From CAVVEQ01 sp963828855 (GTDB lineage: Bacteria > Chloroflexota > Anaerolineae > Anaerolineales > Anaerolineaceae): DNA of 64,000 nt. The stretch's first letter is position 1. Each line of letters begins with the position of its first letter. The notes under the pieces are model-generated. The model did not search any database and was not told the DNA's origin. It saw only the letters and a program-made list of their open reading frames with translations. Both the position numbers and the translations under genes were made by a program. Of this stretch, positions 1 through 7,939 are shown piece by piece. The stretch is taken from positions 930,001 to 994,000 of the forward strand of contig CAWHGB010000002.1 in NCBI GenBank assembly GCA_963828855.1. The letters run 5' to 3'.

Positions 1-214
1 TCATTGCTTTAATCTTCCGTTCCCTGCGCATCGCGCTGCTGCGATCAGGCTGAGGTTCAATATAGACCAGTTCCACCGGGCGGTGAAGACGGGTATAGGC
101 TGCTCCGCGGCCGGCATTGTGCTGCTTTGCGCGGCGTTCAGGATCGAGCGTCCACCCCGTGTAAAAACTGCCATCGCAGCAGCGTACCATATAACAATAA
201 AATGAATCCAGCAT
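1..214 (-). CDS. GIY-YIG nuclease-like protein (YhbQ type), partial at window edge
   Basis: About 71 codons are visible; the gene runs off the left edge. The translation opens MLDSFYCYMVRCCDGSFYTG, the GIY-YIG strand pair ('CYMVRC' then 'SFYTGWT'), followed by the usual helix ('DPERRAKQHNAGRGAAYT') and the 'PVELVYIE' strand. This is the compact single-domain UPF0213/YhbQ family, of unknown or minor DNA-repair role. Its ATG overlaps the TAA of the upstream dehydrogenase by one base (TAATG), so it is probably translationally coupled as the third gene of a minus-strand unit after the site-2 protease and the dehydrogenase. Family assignment is firm; function is not. Confidence 0.85.
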   Translation of the reverse strand, partial: MLDSFYCYMVRCCDGSFYTGWTLDPERRAKQHNAGRGAAYTRLHRPVELVYIEPQPDRSSAMRRERKIKAM

Positions 215-1194
215 TATTTCTTCTTCTTGATCGGGGGGATGCCCATCGCCGTGGTAAAAAAACCATCATCTCCGCGCAGATTCCCATCGCCGGATTGCTC
301 CCAGTTACCGCTCATACGGGATTCCCACCAAGCGGAATGCCCTGAGCGTGCCTGCCCGATCCTATCTCTCAATTCCGTCCCGCGGTTATTTTCCAGGGTG
401 TCCCGGATGACTTGCAGCTCTCTGAGGAGATTATCGATTACCCGAAGGGTATTTTCTCGGTTGGCAAGGGCGGCAGTGCCAAAATCCTCCCGCTCGGTCA
501 ACCCTGCGAGGGGATGTGCGATCGCTGCAAAACTGCTGTTGGTCAACTTACAGCCATAATGCCACCCGCCTTGACTCGAAACCGAGTTGAAAAAGGCAGC
601 CGCCACCAATTCAGGCAGGATTTCGTATGCTGCCAGGAGTCCATCCAACTCAGCAATATCTCCATAGAACACCTCTCCCCCCAAGGAGGCTGCAATCTCG
701 GCTGCCAAATGGGTGGAATCGGCGCTTGTGGTTTCAGTTCCACAGGTCAGGAATAGTCCCTTTGTGAAAAGATCCGCAGACGCCGCATTCATCCCGGTTT
801 CCGCAACGATTAAGTGCCTTGGGTTGAGGATGGGTGTAAAGGAGAGGAATTGCGTACCTGCAGGAAGAATATGTTCCGCCCAGGCATAGGTCGCCTTTTT
901 CACCGGTGATGAATCCAGAACAAGTGATTTTTCAGAAATCAAGGGTGCGATCGACCTGAGAGTGATCTCCACCTCATCAAAGGGAACAGCCAGGATGATA
1001 ACATCCGCTCCAAGCAGGAGTTCCGGTATTTGATTGGTGAGAATATTAAAGATGTTAAGTTTTCCAACCTCGCGGGTAATATCTCCGTTTCGGTCCAGCC
1101 CTGCCGTAATAAATTGATCCTTTCCTCCAGCCAGAGCCATACCAAAGGAAACTCCCAACTTGCCCATCCCGATGACTGCGATTTTTTTGACCAT
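214..1194 (-). CDS. Prephenate dehydrogenase-like NAD(P)-dependent oxidoreductase
   Basis: 326 residues. The N-terminus has a Rossmann dinucleotide loop (IAVIGMGKLGVSFGMALAG), then 'ADVIILAVPFDEV' and 'LVLDSSPVKK', the strand order of TyrA-type dehydrogenases. The C-terminal half is helical, as in the TyrA dimerisation domain. Whether it acts on prephenate cannot be decided: the canonical catalytic His region is weak, and the neighbours (site-2 protease, GIY-YIG) are not aromatic amino-acid genes. The tail is basic (PPIKKKK). It lies directly downstream of the site-2 protease and overlaps the GIY-YIG start by one base. Imine reductase or another beta-hydroxyacid-type dehydrogenase is an alternative. 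Confidence 0.7.
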   Translation of the reverse strand: MVKKIAVIGMGKLGVSFGMALAGGKDQFITAGLDRNGDITREVGKLNIFNILTNQIPELLLGADVIILAVPFDEVEITLRSIAPLISEKSLVLDSSPVKKATYAWAEHILPAGTQFLSFTPILNPRHLIVAETGMNAASADLFTKGLFLTCGTETTSADSTHLAAEIAASLGGEVFYGDIAELDGLLAAYEILPELVAAAFFNSVSSQGGWHYGCKLTNSSFAAIAHPLAGLTEREDFGTAALANRENTLRVIDNLLRELQVIRDTLENNRGTELRDRIGQARSGHSAWWESRMSGNWEQSGDGNLRGDDGFFTTAMGIPPIKKKK

Positions 1195-1195
1195 T

Positions 1196-1820
1196 TCATG
1201 CTCCCATTAAGAAAGAGGGTGAACCGACTGATGAATGGAGAGATGACGGATCCAAAAATATCCAATCCAGCATAAGGCAGCAGGAACATCAGCGCGACCA
1301 GCAACAATGGTCCGAATCGGCGGTATTTCGCGTAGAACGGGGCTGCCGATCCGGGCAGAAAATACATTAGCAATTTTTCTCCATCCAGGGGAGGGATGGG
1401 AATCAAGTTGAAAATCCACAACAACAGGTTGATTGTGATGAACTCGAAGAGGAAATAGGCGAACCACCCGCCCGAAGCACCCACCAGTACCCGAAAGATC
1501 AGAGATGCGGCCACAGCCAGTAAAAAGTTGGAAAACGGCCCAGCGAGGGAAACCCAAAGAAAAGCTGAATGTGATCGTCTTTCCAATGCTGCAGGATTTA
1601 CCGGAACAGGTTTGGCCCAGCCGAAACCTGCCACCACCAGCATTAAGCTCCCCACGATATCCAGGTGGCGCAGCGGATTCAGGGTGAGCCTGCCCATGAT
1701 ATAAGGGGTGTCGTCACCGTATCGGGTTGCCGTCCAGGCATGGGCAAACTCATGGAAGGTAAGCGCCACCACAAGAGTGATGAGCCGCGCGATCAATGTA
1801 GCAGGGTCTAATCCGAGCAT
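1196..1820 (-). CDS. Site-2 protease family membrane metalloprotease (3' frame disturbed)
   Basis: Predicted intramembrane zinc protease of the short YwhC-like S2P group. The first helix carries HExxH as 'FHEFAHAW', followed by 'GRLTLNPLRHLDIVGSL' and a later 'NLIPIPPLDG' (the third metal ligand region, N-x2-P-x4-DG), with four to five membrane segments. The uninterrupted frame runs on to 939, which would overlap the dehydrogenase by about 250 bases in another frame and add a non-membrane tail. A one-base change near 1205-1260 would instead stop it at TGA 1196-1198, just before the dehydrogenase ATG, giving about 208 residues, the normal family length. I use that end. A minus-strand TATAAT lies at 1865-1870. 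Confidence 0.8.
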
Positions 1821-1864
1821 GGGGAAATTGGTTTCCGGGGTTGTACTTCACCCGCCTCAAGGCA

Positions 1865-1870
1865 TTATAA
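1865..1870 (-). promoter_or_regulatory. -10 box for the site-2 protease unit
   Basis: On the minus strand this reads TATAAT, about 45 bases before the protease ATG. No convincing -35 was found. It is back to back with the plus-strand -10 box at 1878-1883, so the two transcription units diverge from one short region. Confidence 0.5.
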
Positions 1871-1871
1871 C

Positions 1872-2102
1872 ATGCGATATAATTTTACCGTGCTCCCGGA
1901 CCTTCAGCTCGATGACAGGCTGCGCCTGCGCAAACCGCATCCATGCGGCGGGTATGAATGGAAAGTGATCCGCCTGGGTGCGGATATCGGGATCGAGTGT
2001 CTCACCTGTAGCCACCGGGTGCTGCTCACCCGCCGCGAACTTAACCATCGGATCAAGAAATTTCTCCCCAAACCAGAAAATGAACCTCCAGCAAAAGAGT
2101 AA
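1872..2102 (+). CDS. DUF951 family small zinc-binding protein
   Basis: 76 residues from the ATG, matching DUF951 throughout: 'RLRKPHPCGGYEWKVIRLGA', then 'GIECLTCSHRVLL' and 'RRELNHRIKKF'. The CGG and C-x2-C residues suggest a zinc-binding fold; the family has no established function. Start choice: an in-frame GTG at 1890 (giving LPDLQLDDRLRLRKP) lies exactly 6 bases after a TATAAT (1878-1883) and matches the usual N-terminal length better, so the protein may be the 70-residue form made from a leaderless mRNA. The 3' end overlaps the next gene by 23 bases. Confidence 0.85.
   Translation: MRYNFTVLPDLQLDDRLRLRKPHPCGGYEWKVIRLGADIGIECLTCSHRVLLTRRELNHRIKKFLPKPENEPPAKE
1878..1883 (+). promoter_or_regulatory. 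-10 box (TATAAT), 6 bases before an in-frame GTG
   Basis: TATAAT followed by a 6-base gap and GTG at 1890 in the DUF951 frame. The spacing is the same as for tsaE, selD and the 12430 gene. If it is the real promoter, the ATG at 1872 cannot be the translation start. Confidence 0.45.
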
Positions 2103-3210
2103 GCGATTTCTCTTTCTCTTCTCGGATACGGGAGGGGGGCATCGCAGTGCTGCCGAGGCTATTTCGGAAGCCCTGCAATTGGAATACCCGGATATCCCTC
2201 TTGAAATTGTGATGATCGATATTCTACGGGAATACGGGACACTCCTCTTTAAATACGCTCCGATCCAATACCCATATATGATGAAAGCACCGCTCGTTTG
2301 GGGCGCCGGTTATGATATTTTAAACAAGCCCCGGCGGGTACGTACCATCTCGGATGCCCTCTGGCCAGCGCTGCGTCGTTCTCTCCATAACCTCCTCATT
2401 GATCACCCCAGCGACTTGATCGTATCCGTTCATCCCCTGCCGAATATGGCCATGCTGCGGGCAATGGGAAAAAAGCACCGCTTGTATGCGACCGTGGTCA
2501 CCGATATGGTATCAACCCACGCGCTGTGGTATGAACCCAAGGCGGATATCGTTATCCTACCCACCCAGGTTGCCTTCGACCGCGGTGTAGAGTTGGGCAT
2601 GCCTGCGGGGAAAATGGAGGTGATCGGGATGCCGGTTGCCGACCGCTTCTGCCGGCCTGTGGGAGAACGGGCGGTGAACCGGGCGAAACTTGGCTGGCCG
2701 GAAGGCAAACCGACCATTCTGATCGTGGGCGGTGGGGAGGGCATGGGTCCTCTGGAAGCAGTGGTGCGCGGGGTGAGCGAAGCAAGGTTGGATGCCAGCC
2801 TGGTGGTGGTGGCAGGCAGGAACACGGATCTCCGCGAACAATTAACCCAGACTCCCTGGAATATCCCTGTCAAAGTGTACGGTTATGTAAAAACAATGCC
2901 TGAGTTCATGCGAGCTGCGGATATCCTCATAACCAAGGCTGGCCCTGGATCCATCAGTGAAGGATTCCTCGCCGGTCTCCCCTTGATCCTGTATCACTTC
3001 CTCCCCGGCCAGGAAAAAGGCAACGTGGACTACGTGGTCAATAACGGAGCAGGCATTTGGGCGCCGGATCCAAACCAGATCGTAGGCGCATTGCGCACCT
3101 GGCTGGAAGATGGCGAGGTGTTAAATCGTTTTGCAGCTGGCTCCAGCCACCTCGCCCGGCCGGATGCCACCCGGCAAATCGCCCGGCGCCTGATGAGCTT
3201 GATCACCTGA
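2080..3210 (+). CDS. MGDG synthase/MurG-like glycosyltransferase
   Basis: 376 residues from ATG 2080. The N-terminal 'FLFSDTGGGHRSAAEAISEAL' matches the MGDG-synthase N-terminal family, which glycosylates diacylglycerol. The C-terminal half is a GT-B nucleotide-sugar domain: 'ILIVGGGEGMGPLEAVV', 'VVVAGRNTDL', 'VKVYGYVKTMPEFMRAADIL' and the acceptor/donor loop 'TKAGPGSISEGFLAGLP'. It probably makes a membrane glycolipid from UDP-sugar and diacylglycerol at the cytoplasmic face. The ATG lies inside the end of the DUF951 gene without a clear ribosome site, which suggests coupling. Upstream codons in this frame (from 1978) are ignored because homology starts at about residue 9. Confidence 0.82.
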   Translation: MNLQQKSKRFLFLFSDTGGGHRSAAEAISEALQLEYPDIPLEIVMIDILREYGTLLFKYAPIQYPYMMKAPLVWGAGYDILNKPRRVRTISDALWPALRRSLHNLLIDHPSDLIVSVHPLPNMAMLRAMGKKHRLYATVVTDMVSTHALWYEPKADIVILPTQVAFDRGVELGMPAGKMEVIGMPVADRFCRPVGERAVNRAKLGWPEGKPTILIVGGGEGMGPLEAVVRGVSEARLDASLVVVAGRNTDLREQLTQTPWNIPVKVYGYVKTMPEFMRAADILITKAGPGSISEGFLAGLPLILYHFLPGQEKGNVDYVVNNGAGIWAPDPNQIVGALRTWLEDGEVLNRFAAGSSHLARPDATRQIARRLMSLIT

Positions 3211-3230
3211 ACACCCGCGATACCCCCTGC

Positions 3231-3259
3231 TTGTCCTCTCCCCCCCTCTGCCTTATAAT
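3231..3259 (+). promoter_or_regulatory. Promoter of tsaE operon: TTGTCC-17-TATAAT, leaderless
   Basis: TTGTCC at 3231-3236, a 17-base spacer and TATAAT at 3254-3259. The ATG of tsaE starts 6 bases later, so transcription would begin at or next to the start codon. Confidence 0.65.
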
Positions 3260-3265
3260 TCGATC

Positions 3266-3760
3266 ATGCCCATTCTTGCCAGGGACGCTTTTGAATTCTT
3301 CAGTCGCAGCGCGGAACAAACCCAACGGCTGGGGATGCGCCTTGGCAGCCTCGTAAAACCTGGCGACCTGATCTGCCTCTCCGGCGATCTTGGCGCCGGG
3401 AAGACAACAATGGTACAGGGCATCGCCCGTGGCTGGGGTTCGGTGGACCAGGTCACCAGTCCTACCTTCGTGCTGGTGAATGTCTACCGGCGCACTGATG
3501 GCCTTCAGATGAATCACCTTGATGCTTATCGATTGGAGAATGCAGTAGAAGGTGAAGACCTGGATATTGATGAACTGCTGGATGGTAGACCGCTACTTGT
3601 GGAGTGGCCGGAGCACATCCAACCCGCCTTGCCTACTGATTGCCTGCTGGTCAAAATGACCTGGATGGCGGATGAGCAGCGAGGCCTGGTGATCACGGCG
3701 AAAGGGCAGCGCTTTAACGAAATGCTTAATCAATTCAAACAAATGGTGTTGGGAGGCTGA
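3266..3760 (+). CDS. tsaE: tRNA threonylcarbamoyladenosine biosynthesis ATPase TsaE
   Basis: 164 residues. The P-loop 'LSGDLGAGKTTMVQGIARG' is at about 37-56, with 'VTSPTFVLVNVY' and 'MNHLDAYRLE' after it, the order seen in TsaE. 'LLVEWPEHI' is the Walker B-like strand. TsaE couples ATP hydrolysis to the TsaB-TsaD complex that makes t6A37 on ANN-decoding tRNAs. It is followed directly by tsaB (TGA then ATG with no gap) and rimI, the classic tsaE-tsaB-rimI order. tsaD is not in the window. Confidence 0.95.
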   Translation: MPILARDAFEFFSRSAEQTQRLGMRLGSLVKPGDLICLSGDLGAGKTTMVQGIARGWGSVDQVTSPTFVLVNVYRRTDGLQMNHLDAYRLENAVEGEDLDIDELLDGRPLLVEWPEHIQPALPTDCLLVKMTWMADEQRGLVITAKGQRFNEMLNQFKQMVLGG

Positions 3761-4429
3761 ATGCTGCTGGCAGTGGATACTTCCACCCTGTGGATCGGAT
3801 TGGCGCTCTATGATGATAGCCGCGTTCTGGCTGAAACCATTTGGCACACCGAAAACCACCATACGATCGAGCTGGTTCCATCCATCGATAGTCTGCTGAA
3901 ACGCTGCAAAGCCACCCCGTCAGACCTCCAGGTGCTGGCAGTTGCAACCGGTCCGGGATCCTTTACCAGCCTGCGGATCAGTCTGGCCGTCGTGAAAGGT
4001 ATTGCTTTGGCGTGCCATCTTCCGTTGGTCGGGGTTCCTTCCCTCGATGTTCTTGCCGCAGCTCAGCCCCGCCAGGATTCACTTCTGGCAGCGGTGCTGC
4101 AGGCAGGCAGAGGCCGCCTGGCGGTCGGTTGGTATGAATCCTCTGATTCTGGTTGGAAGGCATCTTCGGTGGCAAAATTGACCACCGCAGAGGCCCTGGC
4201 AGCCGAGATCAAAAAGCCCACCCTGGTCTGCGGGGAGCTCACCGCCGACGAACGCCAGGTTTTGGCTCGTAAATGGAAAAACGTGATCATCGCCAGCCCG
4301 GCAAGGTCCGTCCGGCGCCCATCCTTCCTTGCTGAGATCGCCTGGGAGCGCTGGAAAGCTGGACAGGTCTCGGACCCGGCAACCCTGGCGCCAATTTATC
4401 TCCATATCGCCGGGGAAATTCCTGCATGA
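3761..4429 (+). CDS. tsaB: tRNA threonylcarbamoyladenosine biosynthesis protein TsaB
   Basis: 222 residues. The N-terminal ASKHA motif 'LLAVDTSTLWIGLALYDD' and the diagnostic 'GPGSFTSLRISLAVVKGIAL' identify TsaB, the scaffold partner of TsaD in t6A synthesis. 'LVGVPSLDVLA' is also conserved. The catalytic metal-binding motif of TsaD is absent, as expected. The stop overlaps the rimI start by 4 bases (ATGA), so the three genes are one translationally coupled unit. Confidence 0.95.
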   Translation: MLLAVDTSTLWIGLALYDDSRVLAETIWHTENHHTIELVPSIDSLLKRCKATPSDLQVLAVATGPGSFTSLRISLAVVKGIALACHLPLVGVPSLDVLAAAQPRQDSLLAAVLQAGRGRLAVGWYESSDSGWKASSVAKLTTAEALAAEIKKPTLVCGELTADERQVLARKWKNVIIASPARSVRRPSFLAEIAWERWKAGQVSDPATLAPIYLHIAGEIPA

Positions 4430-4947
4430 GCTTTTCCCCGGTTATGCAGAAAATCCAGATCCGCCGAATGACCTCTGCCGATCTCGACACGGTCGCGGAT
4501 ATCGACTCGATCTCCTTCAGCCTTCCCTGGCCGCGAAATTCTTTTGAATACGAGTTGAGGAACCCTGTCTCGCGCCTTTGGGTGTTGGAGGTGGAAGATT
4601 CCTCAGGTTTGAAACGCCTGGCCGGGATGATCTGCGCCTGGGTGATCGAAAATGAAGGCCATATCGCCACATTCGCAATCCACCCGGATTTCCGTCGATT
4701 GGGACTGGGCGGCAGGCTGCTTGGCACCGCTCTTCTGGATGCAGCCCGCGAAGGGGTAGAATTGGTATACTTGGAAGTCCGGCGCAGCAATCTGGCAGCG
4801 TTACAAATGTATGAGAAATTTGGATTTCGAATGACCAGCATCCGCGCAGGGTATTATTCTGATAACCACGAGGACGCCCTGATGATGACGCTTGAAGATT
4901 TGGATCCGCTGCGTTTGCAGGTCTTGTTCGAAAAATATCTTCAGTAG
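4426..4947 (+). CDS. rimI: Ribosomal protein alanine N-acetyltransferase (RimI-like GNAT)
   Basis: 173 residues. GNAT fold with 'IRRMTSADLDTVADID' at the N-terminus, acetyl-CoA motif A 'IATFAIHPDFRRLGLGGRLL' and motif B 'LEVRRSNLAALQMYEKFGF', followed by 'RAGYYSDNHEDALMM', typical of RimI. The known family acetylates the N-terminus of ribosomal protein S18, but RimI enzymes also have wider substrates. The position after tsaE-tsaB supports the name. The ATG overlaps tsaB. Confidence 0.88.
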   Translation: MSFSPVMQKIQIRRMTSADLDTVADIDSISFSLPWPRNSFEYELRNPVSRLWVLEVEDSSGLKRLAGMICAWVIENEGHIATFAIHPDFRRLGLGGRLLGTALLDAAREGVELVYLEVRRSNLAALQMYEKFGFRMTSIRAGYYSDNHEDALMMTLEDLDPLRLQVLFEKYLQ

Positions 4948-4962
4948 TACCCTGGAGTCAAC

Positions 4963-5671
4963 TTGGAAGGATCAGCTATCTTACAGGAAGTTTCGCAGCA
5001 GGTCTCAGCCTGCATGCGTTGCAATCTACATTTTTCCCGAAAAAATGCCGTTCCCGGGGAAGGCCCATCCACTGCATCCATGCTTTTCATCGGCGAAGGA
5101 CCGGGGTTCCACGAAAACGAACAGGGTCGGCCTTTTGTTGGCCAGGCCGGGAAGTTGCTTGAGGATCTGCTTAAAGAGCATTGGTTTAAAACGCGAAGAT
5201 GTATTCATCACGAACGTGGTTAAATGCCGACCGCCTGGAAACCGCGACCCAATGCCTGAAGAACTTGCCGCCTGCGCAGAATACCTTAATCGCCAGATCG
5301 AAGCTCTCAATCCGTCGGTCATTATCACTCTAGGGCGTTTCTCGATGGCGAAATTCCTGCCCTTCGTGAAAATAAGCGAAGCGCACGGGCGTCCGGTAAA
5401 AGTGAATGGGCGGTTGATCGTGCCCATGTACCATCCAGCGGCCGCACTGCACCAACCCTCACTAAAGCCTGCCCTGGAAAAAGATTTCCTGCAGCTACCG
5501 GAACTGATCCGTAGCGATGCGCCGAAGGGGGAAGAGACTCCCAGGCCAATGGTCCAAACCCCTGGGACTGACTTTTCAACCGAAGCGGAAGATCAGAGCA
5601 GCGCCGAGCAGCTGAGTTTATTTTTAATTTGGAAAGAGGTATTGGATGAGCATAAAAGAGGTTTCCCTTAA
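4963..5671 (+). CDS. Type-4 uracil-DNA glycosylase (frame broken near 5180)
   Basis: Fe-S uracil-DNA glycosylase. The first frame starts at TTG 4963 after a GGAG site: 'SACMRCNLHFSRKN' (first Cys pair), 'MLFIGEGPGFHENEQGRPFV' (catalytic motif A region) and 'GQAGKLLEDLLK'. A one-base excess near 5175-5185 moves the frame. Reading resumes with 'SIGLKREDVFITNVVKCRPP' and 'AACAEYL' (second Cys pair), 'IITLGRFSMAKFL' and motif B 'MYHPAAAL'. The C-terminus is a short acidic tail. It removes uracil from DNA and initiates base-excision repair. It overlaps the next gene by 26 bases. The break is most likely a sequence error. Confidence 0.88.
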
Positions 5672-6962
5672 GAAATTCTCCGATAAGTCCGCTGTGGTCG
5701 GAATTCTGGGATTGGGATATGTGGGCCTGCCGCTTGCAGTGGTGTTCGCCGATGCCGGTTTTAAGGTGATCGGTATCGATCCCATCCAATCGAAGGTTGA
5801 TGATTTGAACAGTGGGAAGAGTTACATCATTGATGTCCCCTCGGAGAGCATTCAAAAGCACGTAAAATCCGGAAAATTCTCCGCTTCCGTTGATTTCAGC
5901 CGCCTGCGTGAGGTGGACGCGGTTTCCATCTGCGTTCCCACCCCCTTGCGTAAAACTGGTGACCCTGATCTTTCCTTTATCATCTCCGCTACGGAGGAGC
6001 TGGCCAAATACATACATCCCGGAATGGTCATCGTTCTGGAATCCACTACCTACCCTGGCACCACCCGTGAAATGGTGCAAACCCGGCTGGAGGAAGTGAG
6101 CGGAATGAAAACCGGGGTGGATTTCTACCTGGCATTCTCCCCCGAGCGTGTGGACCCCGGGCGCAAGGATTACACGACAATCAATACCCCCAAGGTGATC
6201 GGCGGGATCACCGTCGATTGCGGGGAAGTGGCCACCGCCTGGTATCGCCAGGCCATTCAGACGGTCGTACTGGTTTCTTCAGCGGAGGTGGCCGAAATGG
6301 CCAAGCTGCTGGAGAATACCTTCCGCATGATAAACATCGGGCTGGTGAATGAGCTATCACTCATGTGCGATCGGCTCGGTGTGGACGTTTGGGAAGTGAT
6401 CGATGCCGCCTCCACAAAGCCCTTTGGCTTTATGAAGTTCACTCCCGGTCCCGGGCTGGGGGGGCACTGTATCCCCATTGACCCGTTATACCTTTCCTGG
6501 AAACTGAAAACGCTCAATTACACCGCCCGCTTCATCGAGCTCGCGTCCGAGATCAACACCGGTATGCCGCGCTACGTGGTCAGCCGCATCCAGGATGCAT
6601 TGAACACCCAGTCAAAGGCGCTTAAAGGCAGCCGCGTTCTGGTGCTCGGTGCCGCCTATAAACCTGATATCGACGATCTGCGCGAATCGCCCGCCCTGGA
6701 TGTGATCCACCTGCTGCAGCAAAAAGGTGCCACAGTCCCCTACCACGACCCTTTCGTTTCTCATTTCCAGCATGATGGGAAGGAATATTCCTCCGTTTCA
6801 GACCTGATGGATGAGGTAAAAAAGGCGGACTGCGTAGCGATCATCACAAATCATTCTGCCTACGATTACCCGGAGATCCTTTCAAGCGCTGCCCTCATCT
6901 TCGATGCGCGTAACGCCCTGGGAAAATTGGGGAGGAACCACCCCAAGGTATTCAAGCTCTGA
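5646..6962 (+). CDS. UDP-N-acetyl sugar/UDP-glucose 6-dehydrogenase family (WbpA-like)
   Basis: 438 residues. The NAD loop is 'GILGLGYVGLPLAVVFADAG', then 'SICVPTPL', 'ESTTYPGTT', 'FSPERVDPG' and the catalytic region 'GPGLGGHCIPIDPLYLSWK', where Cys is the thiohemiacetal nucleophile. The C-terminal domain contains 'VLVLGAAYKPDIDDLRESPA'. The R-V-D-P-G and H-C-I-P-I-D-P pattern is that of UDP-GlcNAc/ManNAc dehydrogenases (WbpA/WecC) rather than UDP-glucose dehydrogenase, but substrate is inferred. It opens the exopolysaccharide block and joins the epimerase by a one-base stop/start overlap. Confidence 0.88.
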   Translation: MSIKEVSLKKFSDKSAVVGILGLGYVGLPLAVVFADAGFKVIGIDPIQSKVDDLNSGKSYIIDVPSESIQKHVKSGKFSASVDFSRLREVDAVSICVPTPLRKTGDPDLSFIISATEELAKYIHPGMVIVLESTTYPGTTREMVQTRLEEVSGMKTGVDFYLAFSPERVDPGRKDYTTINTPKVIGGITVDCGEVATAWYRQAIQTVVLVSSAEVAEMAKLLENTFRMINIGLVNELSLMCDRLGVDVWEVIDAASTKPFGFMKFTPGPGLGGHCIPIDPLYLSWKLKTLNYTARFIELASEINTGMPRYVVSRIQDALNTQSKALKGSRVLVLGAAYKPDIDDLRESPALDVIHLLQQKGATVPYHDPFVSHFQHDGKEYSSVSDLMDEVKKADCVAIITNHSAYDYPEILSSAALIFDARNALGKLGRNHPKVFKL

Positions 6963-7939
6963 TGTCCACCTATTTGGTAACCGGTGCTGCCGGTTTTATC
7001 GCTTTTAAAGTGATTGACCTCCTTCTTGAGGAAGGACACCAGGTGGTGGGGGTGGATAACCTCAACTCAGCCTATGATCCGCGCATTAAACAATGGCGGC
7101 TGGAAGAACTTACACCCAAAAAAGGCTTCACGTTTTACCACGCCGATATCTGCGACCGACCCCGGCTGGATGAGATCCATGTCAGCCATAAGCCCTTCCA
7201 GGCGGTCATCCACCTGGCTGCCCGCGCGGGAGTGCGTTATTCTGTTGAGGATCCCTGGTCCTTTGTGGATTCGAACATCACCGGCACGCTCAACCTGCTG
7301 GAGCTCAGCCGCAGGAACGGTATCCCTAAACTAGTCCTGGCTTCCACCTCGGGCGTCTATGGCAATAATCCACCCCTGCCCACCACCGAGGACGCAGATA
7401 CCAGCCGTCCACTGCAACCTTACGCCGCCTCTAAAAAGTCAGCGGAAGTGCTGGCACACTCCTACCATCACCTTCACGATCTGGATATCACCATCTTCCG
7501 CTATTTCACCGTTTATGGACCTGCCGGTAGACCCGATTTGGCTCTATTCCGCTTCATCCAGTGGATCATTGAAAACCGCCCGGTTCTGGTCAATGGCGAT
7601 GGCAACCAATCGCGGGGGTTTACTTATCTGGACGATATCGCCCGTGGTACCCTGCTGGGATTGAAACCATTGGGATATGAGATCATCAACCTGGGTGGGC
7701 ACCAGACCGTGACGGTCAATGAGTTGATTGAACGGGTTTCAAAGTTTACCGGCATGCCAGCCAAAATCCAGAATCTGCCAGTGAACTGCGCGGATATTCG
7801 CGCCAGCTGGGCGGATACAAGCAAAGCCCGCGATCTGCTTGGATGGGAGCCTAAGATCTCCCTTGAGGAAGGTATCCCCCGCATGGTGGACTGGTACCTC
7901 AAGGAGCGCAGCTGGGCGAGCCAGATCGTCACGGAATGA
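6962..7939 (+). CDS. NAD-dependent nucleotide-sugar epimerase (extended SDR)
   Basis: 325 residues. 'YLVTGAAGFIAFKVIDLLLE' is the NAD motif (G-x2-G-F-I), 'VIHLAARAGVRYSVEDP' the substrate strand, 'STSGVYGNN' carries the catalytic Ser/Thr, and 'YAASKKSAE' is YxxxK. 'FRYFTVYGPAGRPDLALF' is strongly like UDP-glucuronate 4-epimerases, which would use the uronic acid made by a dehydrogenase such as the preceding gene. The second Gly-rich position is Ala ('FIAFK' rather than FIG), a small departure from consensus. It overlaps the flippase start by 4 bases. Confidence 0.85.
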   Translation: MSTYLVTGAAGFIAFKVIDLLLEEGHQVVGVDNLNSAYDPRIKQWRLEELTPKKGFTFYHADICDRPRLDEIHVSHKPFQAVIHLAARAGVRYSVEDPWSFVDSNITGTLNLLELSRRNGIPKLVLASTSGVYGNNPPLPTTEDADTSRPLQPYAASKKSAEVLAHSYHHLHDLDITIFRYFTVYGPAGRPDLALFRFIQWIIENRPVLVNGDGNQSRGFTYLDDIARGTLLGLKPLGYEIINLGGHQTVTVNELIERVSKFTGMPAKIQNLPVNCADIRASWADTSKARDLLGWEPKISLEEGIPRMVDWYLKERSWASQIVTE

